DNA of 45,193 nt from Butyriboletus loyo (taxonomy: Eukaryota; Basidiomycota; Agaricomycetes; Boletales; Boletaceae), in the NCBI GenBank assembly GCA_038093515.1, contig JBBPSI010000195.1, positions 1-45,193 of the forward strand. Reading direction: 5' to 3'. The notes beneath the pieces are model-generated. The model was given only the letters and a program-made list of their open reading frames with translations. It ran no database searches and was not told the DNA's origin. Shown here piece after piece: positions 9,661-17,130 of the stretch. A program made the translations under genes and the position numbers. The number at the start of each line of letters is the position of its first letter. Position 1 is the first letter of the stretch.

Positions 9661-10107
9661 CGGAATTGGTAAAGTCCGAGCAGGCGCACCGAGGGCAACG
9701 AAGGATGCAAGGGTAAACCTATCAGTGGAAAGACTCACTGATAATACGAGAGTGAGAGTATCACAAACAGAGTATAAGGAGCAAGGCTCAACTTAGAGAT
9801 ATCGCAGTAGTGATGATAGAACTGAAAGATCTGGAGAAAAAACGACAAGCCATAAGGGCTGTCTTATATACAGTACATGAGTGTTTGTACTTATGTTCTG
9901 TATAGTACCTTTATAAGGTATAGTATGAAATACATGACAATATGATAGAGATAAGAGATAAGACTAAGCATATCGTCCAATAGCATAATAAGAGCTATTT
10001 GTAATGTGATAAGCGTGACTAGGTCTAGACAATGATGTCATATAGACCCGTCTAGAAACGTAGTGGTTGTAAGTGAAATACAGAAATAGAACACTACCGT
10101 TTCAACA
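9661..10107 (-). repeat. LTR-like repeat B, full copy (B1, 447 bp)
   Basis: It runs cggaattggtaaag...ccgtttcaaca. On the minus strand it starts TGTTGAAACGG and has a TATA-type segment (ctgtatataagac) about 200 bases in, consistent with an LTR promoter. It is homologous to 37648-38061. No target duplication is visible: the left neighbour is a truncated C LTR and the right neighbour a truncated D LTR. The family of its parent element is unknown; no internal region of it is in the window. Confidence 0.75.
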
Positions 10108-10452
10108 GTCACGACACATGTATTTAATCTCTGTTTACTTCTCTTCTTTTTGATCCCTGCCCCTCATGTGATTAATCACCATTGCGCTTCTCTTCTTTAG
10201 TCTAGCCATGTATAGTAGTTCGTCTCACGCACAGCATGGTCTGTGCGCATCTCTGTATAATATATAAAGGCTCATGGTTAGACTAGGATTCCCTAGTTTT
10301 AACCACTTGTCTATTTGCTGGCAACAGTTGAGGGCTAAGCTAAGACTCCTAGTTCATACTTGCCAGGTACTTGTGTATACCTGCAACTGTAGTGGACCAC
10401 TTGTGGCAACGGTATTCGCACTAGCACTTGACTGTGCGTTGCTTGCACAACA
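10108..10452 (+). repeat. LTR family D, 5' truncated (D1)
   Basis: It matches 11051-11394 from gacacatgtatttaatct to the end. It includes the GCACAGCATGGTCTGTGC motif, TATA (tataatatataaagg) and the closing TTGCTTGCACAACA. The first 175 bases or so are missing where repeat B begins. It sits in the Copia gag remnant that follows. Confidence 0.85.
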
Positions 10453-10772
10453 CCTGTTGCCCCATTCGGCCACGGCAATGTGATCATTCGGCTGTCGTTC
10501 AGTTCCAGCAATGATGCCATATACTCCTTTCCTTTTTAGGACAGTGGTCATACACATCTCCCATGCAAGCCAATTACCTTCTTTCAACTTCTCGATTTTG
10601 GGAGATAACAAGGCATGACCAAAATTATTTGGAGTCGGTACCATGGTTTGGCTAGTGGCTGGAGTGATTGTGCCTTGGGTGCATGATGTTGGTGTGATAG
10701 GGGGTGGAGGCGGAATAGCCAGTGGCGGCACTGATGGCGGTGACTGTAACGATACTCCGTTGTCTCGTAACA
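10453..10772 (-). pseudogene. gag: Ty1/Copia gag fragment
   Basis: A minus-strand frame encodes a piece of Copia-type Gag: a serine/proline-rich lead (PPLAIPPPPPITPTS), then SPKIEKLKEGNWLAWEMCMT and TTVLKRKGVYGIIAGTE, ending AVAEWGN. The tryptophan-x-x-tryptophan segment followed by G-x-x-x-I-I-x-G-T is characteristic of the N-terminal Copia capsid region. The 3' side (left here) is cut by the D1 LTR after EWGN. The 5' side (right) is joined to an El5 fragment near 10773, which is not a normal insertion boundary. No start or downstream part survives. It may belong to the same family as the Copia pol at 42659-45193, but nothing here proves that. Confidence 0.75.
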
Positions 10773-11710
10773 ATGAGGAACTCCTGTCATCCAACTTACC
10801 CCTTGGATCTCCTCCCCCCTTGCCTCTCGTGACCCCCCTCCTGCATACCTCGCCACCCATGGTACCCGCACTGCCTGTTATAATCATAACATTTATTCGT
10901 ACACTTTCATTTCGGACTTGGTTGTTTTACTTCAAAATTCAACTTCAAAGGTCACGTGACATAGCGCACGTGATCATGGGAACTTACATGTGATCTCCTG
11001 CTGACTAAGCATATGATGTCATGGCCTAGACCAGGCCTAGACTCTATGACGTCATGACACATGTATTTAATCTCCGTTTACTTCTCTTCTTTTTGATCCC
11101 CGCGCCTCGTGTGGTTAATCACCGTTGTGCTTCTCTTCTTTAGTCTAGCCATGTATAGTAGTTCATCACACGCACAGCATGGTCTGTGCGCATCTCTGTA
11201 TAATATATAAAGGCTTGTGGTTAGACTAGGATTCCCTAGTTTTAACCACTTGTCTATTCACTGGTAACAGTTGAGGACTAAGCTGAAACTCCTCATTCAT
11301 ACTTGCCAGGTATTTGTGTATACCTGCAACTGTAGTGGACCCTGTGTGACAAAGTATTTGTACTGGCATTCGACCGTGCGTTGCTAGCATAACACCGCCC
11401 CTATCATCCTGGATGACAGATCTCCTGGGCCCAGCCCTGGCCCTTCTCAACCTCGCCTTGTCCATCCCAGCTCTGTTTTGAATGCGGGACTGTTGGGCAT
11501 TTCCACTGGGAATGTCCCAATTATACCTGCCCATTCTGTCACCAGATTGCCCCAGGTCATATTCAGGAGTTTTTCCCCAAACATGTCTGTGGCCTCTGTG
11601 GCAGGGTTGGCCATATCATCACCAACTGCACATTCTGTGATGATGCCTGGGTGGATCTCAATGCTGATGATGCTTACAACTACAAGGTCAACAAGAGACC
11701 TTCCCAGTGA
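10773..11710 (+). pseudogene. El5 ORF3 fragment (three-knuckle protein), split by a solo LTR
   Basis: This is the C-terminal half of the family A third gene, interrupted at 10875 by solo LTR D3 (10876-11394). The left piece (10773-10875) aligns with the proline-rich middle of El3's ORF3; the right piece resumes at 11395-11399. The knuckles are in register: CFECGTVGHFHWEC, CPFCHQIAPGHIQEF and CGLCGRVGHIITNC. The last cysteine of the second knuckle has become phenylalanine. The protein ends in an acidic/tyrosine-rich tail and TGA 11708. Codons are rich in TG/CA where the younger copies have CG, so this is an old copy. Gag, pol and the 5' end are gone. Confidence 0.8.
10876..11394 (+). repeat. 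Solo LTR, family D (D3, 519 bp)
   Basis: It runs TGTTATAATCATAAC...GCTAGCATAACA. Flanks are ctgcc (10871-10875) and ccgcc (11395-11399), a 5-bp target duplication with one transition. It contains TGACGTCA (11047-11054), two CACGTG (10953-10958 and 10967-10972), GCACAGCATGGTCTGTGC (11172-11189) and TATA (11204-11213). It interrupts El5's ORF3. Confidence 0.9.
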
Positions 11711-11761
11711 AAGGATGGTTGAAGAAGTGGAGTCAGAGTCTCCACCATATGGAGGGGGTAA

Positions 11762-12103
11762 TGTTACAGTTATCTGGGGTAATGTCCCAGTCCTCTACTC
11801 TTTTCCCCCTCTTCCTTATGGACTACCTTTTGCCCCAAGGCTTTGCCTCCTATTCTTCAGACGGTCCAACAGTTCCACCTAGTCATGCTTACCCCTATTC
11901 CAGATGCTATTGCTTTTCTACTCTAGAACATTCTAGAGTCTACTTCATTTCCTTCCCCTTGACTCACCATGACTCATTCTGACTCATAGTGACTTGTACA
12001 ACCTGATACGGCACGTTCTGTGTGCAGTTCCCATTAGTATAAATACCTAGCACTTCTACCCATGTATACCATCTAGTTCTACACAATTTACTTGCTAGCA
12101 GCT
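11762..12103 (+). repeat. 3' LTR of El5 (family A), truncated
   Basis: It follows the El5 polypurine stretch (ggaggggg taa) and begins TGTTACAGTTATC. It is diverged but keeps ctctagaacattctagag, the TATA (agtataaata) and atctagttctacac. It stops at ttgctagcagct, where El2's 5' LTR begins, so about 90 bases of U5 are missing. Confidence 0.85.
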
Positions 12104-12517
12104 TGTTACAGTAGTGGACTACTCTTTTTCCCCTCTACCATTTGGACTACCATTTTCACCTAGGCTTTCCCTACTACTCTTTGAATGGCTCAACCATTCT
12201 GCTTAGTTACCATTTCCTGTGCTTGGACACTATTCTCTTTTGTACTCCAGAACATTCTAGAGTATTCTGTCCTCATTTGTCTTTATGACTCATGCAACCC
12301 GATTGGGTCATGGTCTGTGTGCAGACTCCTACAGTATATAAACCCAGACTTCATATACTTGTAACTTATCTAGTTCTACACAGTCTTCTGCTACCAATTA
12401 GTTTCACTCCAGACTCTTAGTGTGAGCACTAAGACATAGTCTGAGAATTGTCTCCTGAGTCCTGCAGCTACTCCAGAGTGCTGCCAAGTGTTCTAGTTGT
12501 TAGCGCCCAGCATAACA
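12104..12517 (+). repeat. 5' LTR of El2 (family A, 414 bp)
   Basis: It runs TGTTACAGTAGTGG...GCCCAGCATAACA and is directly followed by the primer-binding sequence AGAACTAGAT (12520-12529). It keeps TATA (agtatataaac) and ATCTAGTTCT. The left flank cagct is the target duplication; its partner is lost with the 3' end. Confidence 0.92.
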
Positions 12518-12583
12518 AAAGAACTAGATCTTTACCTCACTTCTGCTTCTCAGCAGTAAAGCCACCCTCCCCTCTCACCCACC

Positions 12584-13882
12584 ATTACCACCCCACACTC
12601 AAGACATGTTGGTTGCTCTTTCTGCATTCCATCCCCCGAACCAGAGCCCATCATTGTTGACAACCCATTGCCACATAGATTCCCCACCCAACCAGACCCT
12701 CAGCCCCAGTCTGACCCAGAACCCTCCTATCAACCTGAGGACCAGGGTCTAGGGGAAGGATCTGAGCAAGCACCTGACAACAACAACAACAACTATAACA
12801 GTGACTATCTTGACAGGGCTCCCCACATCTTGCGCTCCCCATCACCCCCATACCACTCCCCCTCATTCCCTCCTAATGAAGAAGACATGTCTGGAGAAAG
12901 CAAAAACACTGTCCCTAAGGACTTCTCTGGCTTGAACGAGGATGCCTCCCGATAGCTTCTCACCATGCGAACGTACTTCGCCATGAACCCCACCACCTTT
13001 CCCAATGATGAAAAGAAGATTGGAACCCTGCTCACCAAGATGAGCAAAGGACAAGGAAAGATGTTCTCAGAAGGTTGGATGAGACTCAACCTCAATGGAC
13101 ACCCCACAGAGTTACAGAAAGAATTCAAAACAGTTTGTGAGGACTTTGAAAGAGTCTTCCACCCCTTCAACATAGGAGGAAGTGCCTGCATTGATCTAGG
13201 AAACCTTTCCCAGAACAAAGCCAAGGACGGCTACAACACCTATGTCATGGAGTTCCAACTCCTTGCTGCCAAGTCAGGGAATACTGATGAGAAGGCATTA
13301 ATAGAGTGGTTCATTCGAGGTCTCAACCCTTGTCTCGCTGAGTCAGTCCTCTCTTGTGAGAAAGTCCCTACCACTCTCCATGGTTGGGCCGATAAAGCCT
13401 CTGCCTTCCACATGCAGCACAAGAGGATCGACGACCTCCGTGCTGGGAAAAGATACATTCCCACCTTCTCCTCCTCCCCCTCCAAAGCCTCGTCCAGTCA
13501 AAGGGACCCCAATGCCATGGATGTCGACACCATCCGGCTTACTCCAGTACAACGCACAGAGTACATGAAGCAGAATAAATGCTTCATATGCCACCAAGTC
13601 AGCTGTCATTCCTCAAACCATCCCTGCTCTCCTTACAATGGACAAAACTCTTATGGCCCTCCTCCTTGTCCCCCTCACAACCCACAATGTGCACACACCA
13701 CCATCATCACGCCCCCCACACCAAAGCCCTTCCCAATTGTCGACTATTTGTCTGAGTTGAAAGGTCGAGGCACCCAGCAAGATGATGTCTTGAACATACT
13801 CAAGGCCTGTTTTAATGATGAAGAAGAAAAGATACCCATTGCAACAGGAGTAGTGGCCGAAGCATGGCCCAAGGATTTTTAG
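12584..13882 (+). pseudogene. gag: El2 gag, one nonsense codon
   Basis: This Gag polyprotein is in register from ATT 12584 (context cccaccATT) to the stop TAG 13880-13882. Its only obvious lesion is TGG-to-TAG at 12953-12955, just after the region corresponding to MSDKKNIVPKDFSGLNEDASR. The N-terminal extension (PSPEPEPIIVDNPL ... SYQPEDQGLGEGSEQ) is conserved in frame with the other copies although there is no ATG. Downstream is the capsid (ALIEWFIRGLNPCLAESVLS), then the knuckle CFICHQVSCHSSNH and the end AEAWPKDF. A 6-base deletion removes two residues near FPNDEK relative to the others or vice versa; I could not order this. Pol would follow by -1 shift at gatttttag. Confidence 0.85.
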
Positions 13883-14399
13883 AAGAGAGGGAAGTTTCGA
13901 CGTATTCACCTCTCCATACTCTCGCCCCTGTAGTTTTATCAAATCCCAATGTGCAATCTATTTGAGTTCCTGTATCAATCTTTGCACATGAAGGGGGTCA
14001 AATCATCGACACATTCGCCCTGGTAGACAGCAGCGCAAGCAGATGCTTCATAGACTGAGATCTAGTGAAGCGAAAGAAGTTGCCAATGGAACGGCTGCCC
14101 AAGTCACTCTGTGTGCCGAACATGGATGGGTCAAACAACCAAGGAGGAGTAATCCGACACAAAGTAACCATCTCCATCAGGATTGGAGAAACCAAGGAGG
14201 AACGAAGCTTTCTGGTCCTCAACATCGGAAGAGAGAACATGATCCTGGGATTACCATGGCTTCGTGAAGCAAACCCAGTAATAGATTGGGCCATAGGCCA
14301 TATCGACCTCCCAGATCAAATAAAGAAACCCCAACATGACTCGCCTAGGGTAGTCACCCAGCATTACCTGGTATGGTACCTGGACTTGGACCCAGACTC
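13876..14399 (+). pseudogene. pol: El2 pol, protease part
   Basis: This is the first segment of El2 Pol, in the -1 frame after gag. It covers the protease and the linker before RT (GGVIRHKVTISIRIGETKEE, NMILGLPWLREANPVIDWA). Two CGA-to-TGA stops are visible (QSI-stop-VPV near 13963 and FID-stop-DLV near 14056). The catalytic triad DSGA has become DSSA, so the protease is probably inactive. It is cut at 14399 by El4 and continues at 29448. Confidence 0.88.
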
Positions 14400-14827
14400 T
14401 GTTACGCTGGGCGCTAATAACTAGAACAATGAGGAGGCACTCTGGAGTAGCCTCAGGACTCTGGAGACGATTCTCAGGCTGGGTCTCAGACTATGTCTTA
14501 GTGCGCACACTAAGAGTCTGGAGGAGAACTAATTGCTAGCAGGTGACTGCATAGAACTAGATACTGTACATGGTATAAAGGCTGGGTCTTTATACTACTG
14601 GGGTCTGCGCACAGACCATGACCCTAATCAAGCCGCGAGAAGGGAAAGTACAAATGAGGACAAGATACTCTAGAACGTTCCAGAGTGTGAAAGAAAACAT
14701 GTCCGTGCGTGGGAAATGGTGACTAAGCTGGAACGGTTGTTACCGTTCAAGTGGAACTAGCAAAAGGCTAGGTGAATGTAACAGTCCCAACGGTAATGGA
14801 GAGAAAAAGTAGACCACTACCGTAACA
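14400..14827 (-). repeat. 3' LTR of El4 (428 bp)
   Basis: Read on the minus strand, it starts TGTTACGG after the polypurine tract (14831-14840 region) and ends CAGCGTAACA. It keeps the start-site motif ATCTAGTTCT and HSE-like GGAACGTTCTAGAG. It pairs with 29015-29442. Confidence 0.95.
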
Positions 14828-14878
14828 TTACCCCCTTCCCATGGTGGAGACTCCGACTCCACAACTTGAATGCTCCCT

Positions 14879-16117
14879 TCACTGAGACTCCCCCTCGTTG
14901 ACGTCGTAGTCATAAGCGTCATTGGCATTGAAATCTGCCCAGACGTCGTCCCGGAATGTGCAGTTTGCGACGATATGGCCAATGGCACCGCAGAGGCCGC
15001 ATACACGCTCTGGACAAAACTCCTGTATATGACCAGGGGCGATCCGGTGACAGAAGGGGCAGGTGTAATTGGGACATTCCCTACGGAAGTGACCAACGGT
15101 CCCGCACTCAAAGCAGAGCTGCGGGCGGACGAGGCGAGGTCGAGCAGAGCCTGGGCTGGGAGCAGGAGATCGGTCGTCGATGACGATAGGGGAATTACGA
15201 GTGCCCTGACCAGGGAGATAGGGAGGCGGGGGTCCGTACGAAGAGTCATTAGAGCCACTAGCTGCGGTGGCGGGGGAGGTGACACGAGGGATGAGCTGGA
15301 TGGCGGGAGTGCCACGTCGAGTGGACGGTTGGGGGGTGACGGAGCGAAAGGCCCTGTTGGCGATCCTTCTTCCTGTGGTGGTGAGGGTGACCGATCCCGG
15401 GACAGATCCAACCTGGAGAAGCATCTGGCGAGGTTGGCGACGCACAGTTCGAGGCGGTAGAGGGGAGTGTTGACGAGCGACCTGGGGCTCATCGACGTCT
15501 GTCCGAAAGGACTCCAGGGACTCCCCTGTGGTCTCACGCGAGGAGTCGGCTACCAAAGTGGTTGCAGGTGAATCTCTTGCGGGTGGCGCTGGAACAGGTA
15601 ATGGCGGAGGAGATCCTTCCACGGCAGGACGAGGAGGAGGATTGGGGCCGCAAGTGGTGGGGCGAAGAAATCCAATTCTATTGTTGGACTGAAAGTAAAA
15701 CTCTCTCTCCCTAGGAGCGAGAGTGACGAGGATGGGGCGTAGGACGGGGGCGAGGATACCCGGGAGAAGCTGGTCTATGATGTACCCGAATCCCTCAGCG
15801 TGAAGGATGTCCAGGGTGTACCCCCTAGCCTCCATCAAGGAGGTCTCTAGGGCGGTGGCGTATACGGGCGGCTGGTTGTCGGGGCAGAGGCGGGTGTGGA
15901 CGGTACGTGCGAGGGCGTAGGAACGGTAGAGACTAGCGAGGGTGCAGAGGACGTAGTCCCTGGTGAAATCCATACATTGCTCCAAGGCATACATAGCGAC
16001 GGGGTTTTCTAGAACGGTGGCGTAGAGTACACGGCGGGAGGAAACTGGAAGATGAGAAGAGCGGACAGGAGGTTGAGCTGGGAGCGGGGCATTGTTTTCA
16101 GCGGGAGGAATGGCCAT
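14879..16117 (-). CDS. El4 ORF3, intact three-zinc-knuckle protein
   Basis: This is the only uninterrupted copy of the family A third gene: 412 residues from ATG 16117 to TGA 14879. A TTG at 16121-16123 lies in the same frame, but ATG is the natural start and is shared with other copies. The first 130 residues or so are likely helical, with no motif I recognise (RVLYATVLENPVAMYALEQ, SLYRSYALARTVHTRL, LEARGYTLDILHAEGFGYII-like). A long proline/serine/arginine-rich linker follows, then knuckles CFECGTVGHFRREC (CX2CX4HX4C), CPFCHRIAPGHIQEFC (CX2CX6HX4C) and CGLCGAIGHIVANC (CX2CX4HX4C). The tail is acidic. There is no signal peptide or membrane segment, so it is not an envelope. It begins nine bases after the pol TAA in the same frame, which allows either reinitiation or readthrough. 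Role unknown; RNA or DNA binding is inferred. Confidence 0.85.
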   Translation of the reverse strand: MAIPPAENNAPLPAQPPVRSSHLPVSSRRVLYATVLENPVAMYALEQCMDFTRDYVLCTLASLYRSYALARTVHTRLCPDNQPPVYATALETSLMEARGYTLDILHAEGFGYIIDQLLPGILAPVLRPILVTLAPREREFYFQSNNRIGFLRPTTCGPNPPPRPAVEGSPPPLPVPAPPARDSPATTLVADSSRETTGESLESFRTDVDEPQVARQHSPLPPRTVRRQPRQMLLQVGSVPGSVTLTTTGRRIANRAFRSVTPQPSTRRGTPAIQLIPRVTSPATAASGSNDSSYGPPPPYLPGQGTRNSPIVIDDRSPAPSPGSARPRLVRPQLCFECGTVGHFRRECPNYTCPFCHRIAPGHIQEFCPERVCGLCGAIGHIVANCTFRDDVWADFNANDAYDYDVNEGESQ

Positions 16118-16123
16118 TTTCAA

Positions 16124-16639
16124 GTGTTACTGCGAAGATGGGGAGGGAAAATCCTTGGGATGGCGCAGTTTATAAGCCTTGAGTAGGGCTTGCACATGGA
16201 CCAGGTTCCCGTTTGGCTCCCAGGTATTCTCTGCTGCGGAATATCCTTTCCAGGAAACAAGGAATTGGCGGCGTCCCTTGGAACCGCGGTGCGATAAGAT
16301 CCGATCGATCTTGTACTCTTCATCTCTGTCTATTTCTTCCGGAGGAGGATTGGTAAAATTCGGGCCGTGTTCTGCCGTTTCGCGATAAGGAGTCAGGAGG
16401 GAGGCATGGAAGACGTCATGGATCTTCCACGTCGGTGGTAATCGGAGCCTATACGCCACAGGAGAGACGACTTGTGTGATTTCAAACGGACCTTCCTGCC
16501 TAGGGGCAAGCTTCTTTGACAGGTACCTGAGTCTCAGGTTGCGCCCTTCAAGCCAAACTCTATCGCCAGTCTTCCATGGGCGGAACTTCGACGAGATCCG
16601 TTCCTTCATTAATCAGCATGCCTTTTCATGGGCTTCTAA
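16124..16639 (-). pseudogene. pol: El4 pol, part 3: integrase tail and chromodomain
   Basis: This is the C-terminal piece of El4 Pol. It joins 23771-24361 once El3 and its tctaa duplication are removed. A stop (KAC-stop-LMKE, CGA to TGA near 16613) lies just after the junction. It then covers the GPY/F-like segment (RPWKTGDRVWLEGRN, REGPFEI-like, RLPPTWKIHDVFHASLLTPY) and the chromodomain (KIDRILSHRGSKGRRQF, SWKGYSAAENTWEPNG). The pol stop TAA is at 16127-16129. The chromodomain is the module that, in chromoviruses, steers integration to marked chromatin. Confidence 0.9.
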
Positions 16640-16849
16640 TGTTACAGTAGTGGTATACTTTTTCCATCCGCTACCATTGGGACTACTTCATTCGCCTAGC
16701 TTACAGCTAGTTCCCTTTGAACGGTACCAACCGTTCTAGCTTAGTCACCACTTCCCGCGCACGGACGCACTTTCCTTCATACTCCAGAACGTTCTAGAGT
16801 ATCTCTTCCCCATTTGTACTTTCTCTTCTCACGGCTCGATTAGGGACAT

Positions 16850-16914
16850 GGTCTGTGCGCAGACCCCAGTAGTATAAAGACCCAGCCTTTATACCATGTA
16901 CAGTATCTAGTTCT
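16850..16914 (+). promoter_or_regulatory. LTR A core promoter and probable transcription start
   Basis: TATA (tataaaga) is at 16873-16880, preceded by the near-palindrome GGTCTGTGCGCAGACC at 16850-16865. ATCTAGTTCT lies 32 bases downstream of TATA, where transcription would be expected to start, and it is complementary to the primer-binding sequence. The promoter assignment comes from TATA position and conservation in every A LTR; no start site is measured. Confidence 0.65.
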
Positions 16915-16946
16915 ACGCAGCCTACTGCTAGCAATTAGTTCACTTC

Positions 16947-16980
16947 CAGACTCTTAGTGTGCGCACTAAGGCATAGTCTG
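16947..16980 (+). other. Palindromic hairpin in the LTR A leader
   Basis: CTTAGTGTGCGCACTAAG (16953-16970) is a perfect 18-bp palindrome inside an outer stem CAGACT/AGTCTG (16947-16952 and 16975-16980). It falls in the transcribed leader 40-75 bases after the probable start. Most copies retain it, El1 with a compensating change (gtgcac centre). Confidence 0.75.
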
Positions 16981-17068
16981 AGACTCACCCCAGAATCGTC
17001 TCTCGAGTCTTGAGGCCACTCCAGAGTGCCTCCTCGCTGTTCTAGTTGTTAGCGCCCAGCGTAACAAA

Positions 17069-17078
17069 AGAACTAGAT
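17069..17078 (+). other. Self-priming primer-binding site
   Basis: AGAACTAGAT begins two bases after the 5' LTR. It does not resemble a tRNA 3' end (no TGG) but is the exact complement of ATCTAGTTCT at 16905-16914, the probable start of the transcript. This is the arrangement known from Tf1/sushi chromoviruses, in which the RNA's own 5' end primes reverse transcription. The same pair is present in El2, El4 and El7. Confidence 0.75.
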
Positions 17079-17130
17079 CTTCACCTCGCTTCTGCTCTTC
17101 AGCAGTAAAGCCGCCCTCCCCTCGCCCACC

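Larger units (their letters stand above)
16640..17066 (+). repeat. 5' LTR of El3 (427 bp)
   Basis: It runs TGTTACAGTAGTGG...CCCAGCGTAACA. Inside it: inverted repeats in U3 (GAACGG...CCGTTC at 16719-16736), AGAACGTTCTAGA (16786-16798), GGTCTGTGCGCAGACC (16850-16865), TATA (tataaaga, 16873), ATCTAGTTCT (16905-16914) and an 18-bp palindrome (16953-16970). Confidence 0.97.

Noticed and set aside
10453..10772. Copia gag and right-edge Copia pol as one split element
   Set aside because: Opposite orientation, 32 kb apart and no shared sequence to test; no evidence joins them.
14870..15460. A 196-codon plus-strand frame opposite ORF3 of El4
   Set aside because: It is the antisense of a GC-rich, proline/serine-coding gene. 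It has no recognisable motif and is not maintained opposite ORF3 in El1 or El3.
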